From IMG/VR virus record IMGVR_UViG_3300023184_000037, positions 1 to 64,000 of that record: a DNA stretch of 64,000 nucleotides, one strand, 5' to 3'. The notes below the pieces were generated by a model, which saw nothing but the letters and a program-made list of their open reading frames with translations, made no database searches and had not been told where the DNA came from. Made by a program: the position numbers and the translations under genes. This document shows, in pieces, positions 30,561 through 39,136 of the stretch. Within the stretch, counting starts at the first letter, position 1. The number at the start of each line of letters is the position of its first letter. Origin of the DNA: a virus.

Positions 30561-32677
30561 TGGCATCAATTAACAATCATATTCTTACAATAACAGAACC
30601 CACTATTAAATTAGATGAGGTAGTTTTTGAATCATTCGGTGAGGGAGAGAAAGATGCAACCAAGGCCGAAACTAGTAAGGGTTATTTAATCATGATTTCT
30701 ATTAATGGATATGTTTTTAGCGACAAAGACGTTTTAAATATGACATTGGATTGTAATGGTCCCCTTCCTACTATAGACCTTACGCTTTCTGATAATCAGG
30801 GACTATTTACAATTGATACTTTTCCTAGAGATGGGGATGTTATAAATTTTAGAATGGGTACTCTTGAAAAAACTTCATATAAAGATATTCGAATAGATTT
30901 TGATATTACAAGTGCAGACCAACCTAAACAAAACTCAAATGTTAAAGGAGGAAAGTATAGCTTTTCAGGAAGGATTAAAGTTCCAGGACTATATGCTGAT
31001 GAATGCAAGTCTTATGGTAAAGGTACTTCACTAGAACATCTTGAAGCGATTGCTAATGATTTAAAACTTGGAGTTGCAACCAACATTGATTCGGCTGATG
31101 ATGCATGCACCCTGATTCTACCTTATAATAGTAGATTTGATACATTGGAAGATTTGGTAAAACACTCGTATATTGACGAGGAAAGCTTTCAGGCTTATTG
31201 TATTGACCAATTCTATTATATAAATTATGTAAACTTAAACACTTTATTAGAGTCAGAAGAATCTATCGAAGAGCTTGTTGCTGGATATGACAGAGAATTA
31301 AATGACGTTCCTGGAAACGGGTCTGAGGATGCGGCAAATCAAACTAAAAAACCACTAATACTAACTAATCATAAAAGGGATGCGGGTACTAACCTATTTA
31401 TAGAGGCACAGTCCTTAGCAAATAGCACCGGAGAAAAGGCAAAAAAGAATGGTTATAAAAGAACTCTTCAATTTTTTGAAAATGATTCAGATGAGGGACT
31501 AGTGAGCCATGAAATTGAGCCACTTGCAAGTAAAAAAATGTCAGATATCGAAGAACCTATGAAGGGTCGAAGAGATGAAGATCGATATAAAGGTGAAACC
31601 AAGACTAAATACACTGGTAGAAAAAACGCTGATCCTGAAACATCGCATACCCACTTAAATTACGAATACGCTGCAATAAGTAATGCACAAAACCTGGATG
31701 AGGTTAAAAAAATGTCGCTTGAAGTTTCATTGGCATCTTTTAATCCTGCAATCCATTTGTATCAAAAATTACCGATTGCAATTTATACAAACCAACAAGA
31801 AAAATTAGGTGCAGATAAAGTTATTAAAACTGCTAAAAAAGAAAAGGGATTTGATACTACAGTAGAAGATGATAAATCAACCGTAGATCCTGGAGAATAT
31901 GTACTTGATGAATTCCTATCAGCATACTATGTTGTTGGAGGAATTGAATATACATTTAAAACAGGTTACCCTTCAGTTAAACAAAAATTAAAATTGTTAC
32001 GAAGAGAATGGCCAAGTAGAATTAATAATATTAATCCAGAGACTGTTGCACCTCAACCAACGCCTGCAGCACCTCCTGCAACTCCTCCAGCCCCAGAACC
32101 GGTTCCACCACCACCGGCTCCAGAACCACCAGCAAAACCAGAGTACACTGTTAGCGGTAAAATAGAAAGTAAAATCAAAAATTGGACGGCAAGCGTGGTT
32201 CAAGGAGAATGGAAGGTTACACCAGAAGGTTCTCCAGCCCCTAGCAAAATCAATATTGAATTTAAAGACACAAAAACTAGTGCAATGAATTTACAGCCTG
32301 CTCAAGTTGCAGCAGACGGTAAATGGACTCTAAATATTGCAAAAGAACAAATACCAGTTGGAAAATATAGTGTGACTGCAAAACTAGAAGCCCCTGGTGG
32401 AGAAACAGCAGAAGGTACTTTAGGAAATACTTCAGTTGTTAAATGGACGCCAGATAGCGTTATAAGCGGACCTGATGTTATTAGACTTGGAAATGTATAC
32501 TTTAGAAATGAAGTTAAAAATGGAAAAGAACCGGATACTTTTGTTGGAACATATACTCAAAAAGGAGAAGCAACTGATAATGGAAATACATCTCCAATGT
32601 CTGGAAAAGTAGAAGGAACTAGCTCACAAAAAGTAATTTCAGACACTCAAGCAGCTATGAGGTCAGAAATGTCGTAA
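30560..32677 (+). CDS. gp27/GpD-like baseplate hub with Pro-rich linker and Ig-like C-terminus
   Basis: 705 residues. The N-terminal 480 residues look like the hub family: ILTITEPTIKLDEV, then TLEDLVKHSYIDEESFQAYCIDQFYYINYVNL as in gp27-type hubs. A long proline linker (about 496-527, APPATPPAPEPVPPPPAPEPP) leads to about 170 residues with beta strands like bacterial Ig domains (WTASVVQGEWKVTPEGSPAP, then GKYSVTAKLEAPGGETAEG). The Ig part may bind surfaces or the spike. The hub holds the tail tube and central spike. The fused tail is unusual. Confidence 0.6.
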   Translation: MASINNHILTITEPTIKLDEVVFESFGEGEKDATKAETSKGYLIMISINGYVFSDKDVLNMTLDCNGPLPTIDLTLSDNQGLFTIDTFPRDGDVINFRMGTLEKTSYKDIRIDFDITSADQPKQNSNVKGGKYSFSGRIKVPGLYADECKSYGKGTSLEHLEAIANDLKLGVATNIDSADDACTLILPYNSRFDTLEDLVKHSYIDEESFQAYCIDQFYYINYVNLNTLLESEESIEELVAGYDRELNDVPGNGSEDAANQTKKPLILTNHKRDAGTNLFIEAQSLANSTGEKAKKNGYKRTLQFFENDSDEGLVSHEIEPLASKKMSDIEEPMKGRRDEDRYKGETKTKYTGRKNADPETSHTHLNYEYAAISNAQNLDEVKKMSLEVSLASFNPAIHLYQKLPIAIYTNQQEKLGADKVIKTAKKEKGFDTTVEDDKSTVDPGEYVLDEFLSAYYVVGGIEYTFKTGYPSVKQKLKLLRREWPSRINNINPETVAPQPTPAAPPATPPAPEPVPPPPAPEPPAKPEYTVSGKIESKIKNWTASVVQGEWKVTPEGSPAPSKINIEFKDTKTSAMNLQPAQVAADGKWTLNIAKEQIPVGKYSVTAKLEAPGGETAEGTLGNTSVVKWTPDSVISGPDVIRLGNVYFRNEVKNGKEPDTFVGTYTQKGEATDNGNTSPMSGKVEGTSSQKVISDTQAAMRSEMS

Positions 32678-32700
32678 TAAATAAAAATAATATATAATAC

Positions 32701-33906
32701 ATGTCAGATTTTAAAACAACAATGGATTTTAGAAAGGGTTCCTATAGGAAATATCCTTACCAAGATCCGACGTATCTTTCTTTCGCGATATTATTTGATT
32801 TTTATGATATAGAAAGTTCACCACTTCTTGCTGGAGGGGCAGAAACTTTCCTAAAAGGATTAGCAGATCAAGACGCTTTTTATGCAGATCGACTTAATGA
32901 CTTACAGAATTTTATAAAAACACTAGGTGAAATTAACAAAGAATTGCCGTGGTTTTGGCAAAGTTTTAAAGGACTTGAGAGATTACAGCAGTACAATCCT
33001 GAAAATGCATATATGGGTGGTGATGATGCCAAGTTTGAAATTGAAACCCTAGAATCTTTAAATCTTACAATCTCAGGTTTAATGCACTTATATAGAAGAG
33101 CAATATTTGATGAGAGAAAATGGACTTATATAATTCCCGCTAATTTAAGAAAATTTAGAATGTGGGTATATGTTACCGAAATTCGATCGATTGCAATTAT
33201 AGAAAATATAAAGGTAAATGGTATTCCTAAAAAACTGGATAAAAGTACAATAACTGGATTCCCAGATAATGTTAAACCTAAAATTGACGTAGAAAATAAA
33301 AACGCAGGTATCTCTGGTACCGAAGGACGTCCTTACTTTTTAATAGGAGCAAAATACTGTGAGTTTGACTTAGCGTCAGGAACAACTATTTTTGCGGATC
33401 TTAATAAGAACCCGGAAATGGCAAAAGAGGCTCTTACTATAAAATATGAAAAACTTGAAAAGGTAGAGGCAAGAGTATTGAATGGAATAGTTAAACAAAG
33501 TTATGCAGAGGGACAATTGTCGCCATCTCCTGACCAAGAAATTTTTGCATCACAAAACAAAACACCTCTTGAATTTGCTAAAGATAAAATCAAAGGTAAA
33601 ATTGATAAAATAAAGGATAGCGCAGTTCAAGACCTTAAGGCACTTGCTGATAAAAAGAAAGCAGAACTACTTCAAAGACTAAAAGACGAAACAATTAATA
33701 GAATTCCTAAATTTGAAAATGTATTTTCAAATGTTGTAAGAAAGGCAGATCAAGCCTCTACAGCGGCATTAAATGACGCGTTAGCAGGTAGAAATATAGG
33801 TGCTGCTATCCAAGCAAATGTATATGGGATCCTACCTGGTACTACAATAGGACAGGGACTTAATAGAGCCGCAATTAATAACTTAGGTAACGTTTATAAT
33901 AAATAA
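32701..33906 (+). CDS. Baseplate tail-tube-associated protein (401 aa)
   Basis: It starts SDFKTTMDFRKGSYRKYPYQDPTYLSF, then a helical-rich domain ELPWFWQSFKGLERLQQY and RKFRMWVYVTEIRSIAI. The C-terminal third is a Lys-rich coiled coil (KIKGKIDKIKDSAVQDLKAL). Proteins of this kind precede gp5-like spikes in other jumbo phages and resemble the tube initiators gp48/gp54. That comparison is from pattern and context. It overlaps the spike gene by one base. Confidence 0.5.
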   Translation: MSDFKTTMDFRKGSYRKYPYQDPTYLSFAILFDFYDIESSPLLAGGAETFLKGLADQDAFYADRLNDLQNFIKTLGEINKELPWFWQSFKGLERLQQYNPENAYMGGDDAKFEIETLESLNLTISGLMHLYRRAIFDERKWTYIIPANLRKFRMWVYVTEIRSIAIIENIKVNGIPKKLDKSTITGFPDNVKPKIDVENKNAGISGTEGRPYFLIGAKYCEFDLASGTTIFADLNKNPEMAKEALTIKYEKLEKVEARVLNGIVKQSYAEGQLSPSPDQEIFASQNKTPLEFAKDKIKGKIDKIKDSAVQDLKALADKKKAELLQRLKDETINRIPKFENVFSNVVRKADQASTAALNDALAGRNIGAAIQANVYGILPGTTIGQGLNRAAINNLGNVYNK

Positions 33907-34625
33907 TGGCAACAGATACCGAATTAGAAAAGGATAATATTAGAGAAACTCACTGGATTGGTGAGGTTGTTGACAATGCGGATCCTAAAGACTGGGGAAG
34001 ATGTAGAGTTAAAGTATTTGGGAAGTTTGATAAACTACCCAATGATGCAATTCCATGGGCAACTCCAATGAATAGAGACTTTGCAGGTGCACACCATACT
34101 CCAAATGTTGGAACAATTGTTGCAGTTCGTTTTGACAATGGAAATCTTTATCACCCTGAATATTGGTTTCAAATCAATCAAAGTAAAGCACTTAAAGCTG
34201 ACATTCTTGAAAAATCAGGTGCAGCGCATAATGTAGTTTCATTAGTATATGATGAAGTAAGAAATGTTAGAATCTATCACTCACCTGAAGATGGATTGGT
34301 AATTACCCGAGGAACTGGAGCTAAAGAAAGACCATTAATTCAAATTGATGAGAAGGGATATATTAAAATTTCGACTAGTGAAAAAATATTCCTTGATTCT
34401 GGAAATGTATTCTTAAGTAACACTGGAGAGGGAAGTGAAAATGAAGATGAACCTACAGTACGTGGAGTCTCTCTAGAAAAATGGTTAAATAAATTATTGG
34501 ATGATTATAAAGCCCATATTCACCCAACACCAACTGGACCGTCAGGTCCGCCTTCGCCACCGACTCCTTCGACAGTTTCAAGTCTTAAGAGTTCACATAT
34601 CACATATCAGCAAAGGAATAAATAA
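33906..34625 (+). CDS. gp5-like central spike protein (OB fold)
   Basis: 239 residues. IGEVVDNADPKDWGRCRVKVFG, LPNDAIPWATPMNR, HHTPNVGTIVAVRFDNG and YHPEYWF give the OB-fold pattern of gp5/Phage_base_V proteins. The middle part carries beta-helix-like repeats (IQIDEKGYIKISTSEKIFLDSGN), the shaft of the spike. The tail is Pro/Thr-rich. There is no lysozyme domain. It would cap the tube and puncture the outer membrane. It directly follows the hub cluster. Confidence 0.8.
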   Translation: MATDTELEKDNIRETHWIGEVVDNADPKDWGRCRVKVFGKFDKLPNDAIPWATPMNRDFAGAHHTPNVGTIVAVRFDNGNLYHPEYWFQINQSKALKADILEKSGAAHNVVSLVYDEVRNVRIYHSPEDGLVITRGTGAKERPLIQIDEKGYIKISTSEKIFLDSGNVFLSNTGEGSENEDEPTVRGVSLEKWLNKLLDDYKAHIHPTPTGPSGPPSPPTPSTVSSLKSSHITYQQRNK

Positions 34626-34656
34626 TTGGGATAAATATCCTATAAATTAACTCAAT

Positions 34657-36930
34657 ATGCCTGCACAGTGGCCGATATTTATTAACAACCTTTCTCAAAA
34701 ACTGGCCAGTAGAACTTCTAAAGGGCCGGACGATATTGGTATGTTTGTTGCTAATGAATATTTTAATGCAGTTAAAACTTCACAAACTCCATTTGGAAAT
34801 ATACACAAATCTGGACAGAAAGCAATACTTGAAACTGGATTTAAAAAGGCATTCAATATGCTATTCAAATCTCTTGAACCTCAACTAGAAGATAAATTTG
34901 GAAATCCACCATACGATGATATGTTTGAAAATTTACCTGGTGTAGATTTAAGCGTAAATCCAGACTGTGACTTCCAAGAGTGGACTATTAAAAACAAGGA
35001 AACTATAGACCCATTTGAATTCTATCCCCTGTTTCCTACAACATGTATAATTCCAAAGCCAATAGTCCCACCTACAAATCTATATGGAGATATCGACATA
35101 ACTTCCGAAAATGTTGACTCTCAACCAGAACTACGATATGTTACAATGACGGTTGAAGGTGGTGGTGGAACCTTTCCATACGAATTTACATATTCATTAA
35201 ATGGAGTAATACAACCAACATTGACTTCTGATAGTCAGGGAGTTGTAAAGTTTTTAGCTCCTACTGATGTTGGAAAATGGGATTACACATTTATTAGTGC
35301 AATAGACGCATCTAAAAGAGAAGAGATTAAAAATATAGATAGAAGTGCTTCGATTGAAATTAAAAAAGATCCGAAAGCAATCGATATTAAAGTTGATCCA
35401 CCAAAACCATTTCCTTTAGTAAAGCCGATGACTGAGGCTCAGCAAATTGATGAGCTAGCAAATAGAGTATACTATCAAAATGACGGAACCGAAGAATATC
35501 TTGATTGGGTTGAAAGACTTTCATACCATGGTAAATTTGCGGCTAAAGTAAGCAAAAAAGTTTTAACTCTTTTAGATACTGAAACCAATGAAATAAAAAA
35601 GTCGACTGGAATAGTTGGTATACCGCAGGCAAGTTCTGCCGGGGCTGTTGCTACTAACAACGTTAACTTCTACGATAAGATTAATCTGATTGAAAATACT
35701 ATTAAAAAGGCACAAGACAAACTTGATAAATTAAATAAAGCGGATCCTCCTCCTGTAACTAATAGATTAGGTGATGTAGTTTCAAATAATAATCAATCTA
35801 AACCTAAAGTCGACCCAATTGAAAAGGCATATGCAAAGGTTGAGCTCCTACAAGCAAAAATTTTACTAGAAAAAACGTATATAGCAGCAGCTCAAAGATC
35901 GAATAGTGGTTATATTGATACCTATAGAAATGATAGAATTGAAAGCTTAACTAAGGAACTTTCATTAGAATTACAAATAGTTAATGTTGAAATTCTTAGA
36001 AAAAATCTTAATGAAATTAAAGATGTCAATTCAATTGACTATATAATGGCTAAGATTCGTTTATATCAAAATGAATTAACAATTGCAACATATAAAAAAG
36101 ATGATAGAAAAATAGACTCCTTAAATAGGGAGTTGACGGTGCAAGCTCTTCGAGTTATTAAGCTTAAGAATAAAATTAAAAAAGAGGCGGCTACTAATGA
36201 TCGGCTATTTCAAGAGGAATATGACGACAGACCTGATATTATGCCAACATTTATAACTTCTAATTTTATTTGTATTTTTACGTACGTTAATGGAATTGAT
36301 GACAATCAAAAGAGTGCTCCGGATAAAAATCCTTTAATTGCACTTACAACATCAACATCTAGCTCTGGATATAGTAATAATACATTTGGTAGCACTTGGG
36401 GTAATTCAAAACCAGAAACGTATTCAGAATGGTCCCGAAGAACCGAACCTGGGCGTATAAGAGCAAAGGGGATTAGATATGAACTTGAAAAGGTTAGATA
36501 TAGAGAGTTAAAAATCAGGCATATCAATCAAATTGCCGAAGATAATAAAAAGGCTGGAAACCTATGTGGAGCCGATGATGCTTATTGTGTGATGTCAAAA
36601 TGTATAATTGACTATTGGAAATCTACAGCAGCCCAGCCATTTGCAAAGTCACCGCCAATATTACCTTGTTTAATACCAGATCCTGGAAGTTACATTCCAG
36701 TATATTATGGAGATGAGGCAAAACTAGGTGCAGATTTGAGAAGAGCATGGAATACAGGTAAGCGATTTAAAATGGAGCCAACCTTACAAACTGCAACAAA
36801 AGCAGTTGCGACCGCGGTTGCAGTATCATGCGCAAGGCACTTATTGGACCTTAAGTTTATATATAGTGGAAAGATTCCAGCAGGTACTGGTACCGCCCCG
36901 ATGATAGGATTTTCACCATTGGCCCTATAA
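34657..36930 (+). CDS. Large baseplate-region structural protein (757 aa)
   Basis: An alpha-helical N-terminus (PAQWPIFINNLSQKLASRTS), a beta domain with GGGGTFPYEFTYSLNGV (Ig-like, about 165-235), a long charged helical stretch (340-520) likely to be a coiled coil, and a Cys-containing C-terminal domain. It is placed between the spike and the S1-like gene. The Ig-like domain plus coiled coil suggests a virion protein. The exact role is unknown. Confidence 0.5.
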   Translation: MPAQWPIFINNLSQKLASRTSKGPDDIGMFVANEYFNAVKTSQTPFGNIHKSGQKAILETGFKKAFNMLFKSLEPQLEDKFGNPPYDDMFENLPGVDLSVNPDCDFQEWTIKNKETIDPFEFYPLFPTTCIIPKPIVPPTNLYGDIDITSENVDSQPELRYVTMTVEGGGGTFPYEFTYSLNGVIQPTLTSDSQGVVKFLAPTDVGKWDYTFISAIDASKREEIKNIDRSASIEIKKDPKAIDIKVDPPKPFPLVKPMTEAQQIDELANRVYYQNDGTEEYLDWVERLSYHGKFAAKVSKKVLTLLDTETNEIKKSTGIVGIPQASSAGAVATNNVNFYDKINLIENTIKKAQDKLDKLNKADPPPVTNRLGDVVSNNNQSKPKVDPIEKAYAKVELLQAKILLEKTYIAAAQRSNSGYIDTYRNDRIESLTKELSLELQIVNVEILRKNLNEIKDVNSIDYIMAKIRLYQNELTIATYKKDDRKIDSLNRELTVQALRVIKLKNKIKKEAATNDRLFQEEYDDRPDIMPTFITSNFICIFTYVNGIDDNQKSAPDKNPLIALTTSTSSSGYSNNTFGSTWGNSKPETYSEWSRRTEPGRIRAKGIRYELEKVRYRELKIRHINQIAEDNKKAGNLCGADDAYCVMSKCIIDYWKSTAAQPFAKSPPILPCLIPDPGSYIPVYYGDEAKLGADLRRAWNTGKRFKMEPTLQTATKAVATAVAVSCARHLLDLKFIYSGKIPAGTGTAPMIGFSPLAL

Positions 36931-36970
36931 AACAAATATATAATTTATTAACCTTTTAAAAATAATAACG

Positions 36971-38185
36971 ATGTCACAAGACGTTTTAACAAAACAAACA
37001 GAGAATTCTTTAAACGATATCTCTAACTTCGATTGGGATGCATACGCTGCAGATTGCCCATCTACTCTTAGAAAAATAAACCACCATGTAAAAGCTCCAG
37101 ACGGGGTTAAGGTGTATTCTAGAGAACCTTACGCCCAAGAACTTCTTAATTTAATGGAAAGTCACTGGAGCGAAAACACACAAACGCATACAATAAACGC
37201 CGGAGAAACACATACCGGTAAAGTCTACGCAGTAGACATGGAATGGGCATCTATCGATATTGGATATCGCGAGATGGTATACGTTCAATTGTCAAAAGAA
37301 TCCGCAATTTCAAGAGCGAGATTAGTTCCTGGAACTGAAATATCGGTTGAAATCACGGCAGAAAAAAGTAAAAGTACTCGAGGATTTGTATTGGGTTCTG
37401 TAGAAGCTGGTATTAAAGCCGCTACCCTAAGAGAAATCTTAGCAGCCGCTGAAACTGGAAATACTGCCTATATGGGAACTGTAACAAGTATGATTCCAGG
37501 TGGAGGTTACTTTGTTAACGTACAAGGAGTTGATTGTTTCATGCCGGGATCTCTAGCAGGTATTAATAAACTTGCAGACTTTGGTTCTGTAATTAACACT
37601 CAAATGTACGTAGTACCGATGAGTTACTCTCCTGAAAAAGGAACAGTAATTGTATCTCACCGAAAATATCTTCAAGCGCTTATTCCAAATGCAATTGAAG
37701 ACCTTAGAAATAATCCTGGAGAAACTAAAGAGGGTAACGTTACAGGTTCTACAAAATACGGAGTATTTGTTGAATTTGATGGTTGTTTAACTGGAATGAT
37801 TCATGCAAATGATTTAAACCCAGAAATGGCAAGAAAACATAAGGCTAGAGAAATTAATCCAGGCGATGTTATTGAATTTAAGATTAAAGAGATAATCAAT
37901 AATGATAAAATAACGTTGACTCAATTAGAGCATGTCGAAATTAGCGACCCATGGGCTGATGTTGCGACTAAGTATAAAAGCTTTCCAGTTGAAGTTAAAG
38001 GTACAATAAAATCTGTTAAAGATTATGGAGTATTTGTGGATGTTGGAGATGGTATTGTTGGATTACTTCATGTATCTGAACTTCCTGATAACGTTAAAGT
38101 GGATTCACTTGTTAAGAATGATAATATCACCGTTCAAATTACAAGAATGGACGTTGCAACCCGAAAAGTATTCTTAAAACTATAA
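36971..38185 (+). CDS. Ribosomal protein S1-like protein (Bacteroidota type)
   Basis: 404 residues. The N-terminus contains NFDWDAYAAD, which resembles the NFDWDAYE-like start of Bacteroidota S1. Four S1/OB repeats follow: HTGKVYAVDMEWASIDIGYR, YMGTVTSMIPGGGYFVNVQG, KEGNVTGSTKYGVFVEFDG and VKGTIKSVKDYGVFVDVGDG. Cellular S1 in this group usually has five or six repeats, so this one is shorter. S1 unfolds mRNA at the ribosome; in Bacteroidota, where Shine-Dalgarno pairing is rare, it matters more. The phage version may favour phage mRNA. It stands among baseplate genes, with its own terminator. It is probably of host origin. Confidence 0.9.
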   Translation: MSQDVLTKQTENSLNDISNFDWDAYAADCPSTLRKINHHVKAPDGVKVYSREPYAQELLNLMESHWSENTQTHTINAGETHTGKVYAVDMEWASIDIGYREMVYVQLSKESAISRARLVPGTEISVEITAEKSKSTRGFVLGSVEAGIKAATLREILAAAETGNTAYMGTVTSMIPGGGYFVNVQGVDCFMPGSLAGINKLADFGSVINTQMYVVPMSYSPEKGTVIVSHRKYLQALIPNAIEDLRNNPGETKEGNVTGSTKYGVFVEFDGCLTGMIHANDLNPEMARKHKAREINPGDVIEFKIKEIINNDKITLTQLEHVEISDPWADVATKYKSFPVEVKGTIKSVKDYGVFVDVGDGIVGLLHVSELPDNVKVDSLVKNDNITVQITRMDVATRKVFLKL

Positions 38186-38268
38186 TTGTTAATAACTTTT
38201 TGAAAATATTTAAGCCCAGATTTTTTTATCTGGGTTTTTTTGTTTATATTTACATTATAATTAAAACA
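38186..38268 (+). promoter_or_regulatory. Bipartite Bacteroidota-type promoter
   Basis: Upstream element TTGTTAATAACTTTTT (38186-38201), a T-rich -33 position inside the terminator stem (TTTTTTTA, 38221-38228), then 16 bases to the -7 box TATATTTAC (38245-38253) and ATTATAATTAAAAC. It drives the capsid-targeted gene at 38281. Confidence 0.65.
38215..38241 (+). terminator. Rho-independent terminator of the S1 gene, embedded in a promoter
   Basis: Stem CCCAGAT (38215-38221) / ATCTGGG (38228-38234), loop TTTTTT, then seven T. The T tract ends just before the -7 region of the following promoter. Confidence 0.85.
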
Positions 38269-38280
38269 GATATATAAAGC

Positions 38281-39084
38281 ATGAATAAATTTAAAACATA
38301 CGGACAATTCATTAACGAGTCAAATCAGAATAATATTGTTAATGTTATTTTAGATTCGTTGGAACCTACAATTGTTGAGATGTTAGCTGCAACTGAAAAA
38401 TGGTTTGTTGAGACTTTTAAACAGGAGTTCACCAAGTATGACAGAGAGATGGCTAGAATCAATTTAACCTATGATATGGTTAAATCTATTGAAATGTACA
38501 CATTGCCAACCGATTCACTGTTATCAATGAACGTACGTAAGAGTGTTAAAGGAAATATTCAAATTGATGCTCAAATCCAAAGAGGAGAAGAGACTTACAG
38601 TTTTTCTACCGAGGCTATTTATGCAGGAGGACATAACATCCAAAGACTTCACTATAGATATATTGTTAAGACAAATATTCCAAAAACTGGCGCTAGCGAA
38701 ATCGCTAAAGAATATGCTGAGAAAATTAAGAAAATGTCTAAGCTTGAAAAACTGAATAAAGAAATTGAAAGTTACGAGATTAGAATTAAAAGAACCGAAG
38801 AAAAAATTGAAGTAAATTCAAAATTGAATGACGATGAAATACTGAATGTTTTAAAGTCTGGTAAAGATTGGTACGAATGGCCAACGTGGTCTGAAATTGT
38901 AAAGAGAGATGCTGCTAAGAATTATGACAATGATGAAAACGTATTCAACCAAAAACAAAAAGAAAGCATGGACTTTAAGATAAAATTCTGGAAGGATATG
39001 AATGTTGATTCACAGAGAAAATACCTTGCAGACTATCAAAAAACCGTTAAAAAACTACAAGCAAAACGGGATTCTATTGTATAG
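38281..39084 (+). CDS. Capsid-targeted coiled-coil protein (267 aa)
   Basis: The start MNKFKTYGQFINE followed by S is very close to the T4 internal protein leader MKTYQEFIAE before A. The rest is a mixed domain with a charged coiled coil from residue 160 (LEKLNKEIESYEIRIKRTEEKI) and no catalytic motif. It has its own promoter. It is most likely a prohead core or injected internal protein, processed after the leader by a prohead protease encoded elsewhere. Confidence 0.6.
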   Translation: MNKFKTYGQFINESNQNNIVNVILDSLEPTIVEMLAATEKWFVETFKQEFTKYDREMARINLTYDMVKSIEMYTLPTDSLLSMNVRKSVKGNIQIDAQIQRGEETYSFSTEAIYAGGHNIQRLHYRYIVKTNIPKTGASEIAKEYAEKIKKMSKLEKLNKEIESYEIRIKRTEEKIEVNSKLNDDEILNVLKSGKDWYEWPTWSEIVKRDAAKNYDNDENVFNQKQKESMDFKIKFWKDMNVDSQRKYLADYQKTVKKLQAKRDSIV

Positions 39085-39095
39085 TTATTTTTTAA

Positions 39096-39131
39096 TTGGA
39101 TATATAACCTAACTTAAGTTAATATATCCAA
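39096..39131 (+). repeat. Inverted repeat before a start codon
   Basis: TTGGATATAT (39096-39105) pairs perfectly with ATATATCCAA (39122-39131) over a 16-base loop; the ATG follows at 39137. It belongs to the group of AT-rich inverted repeats that precede genes in this window. Confidence 0.55.
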
Positions 39132-39136
39132 ATTGA

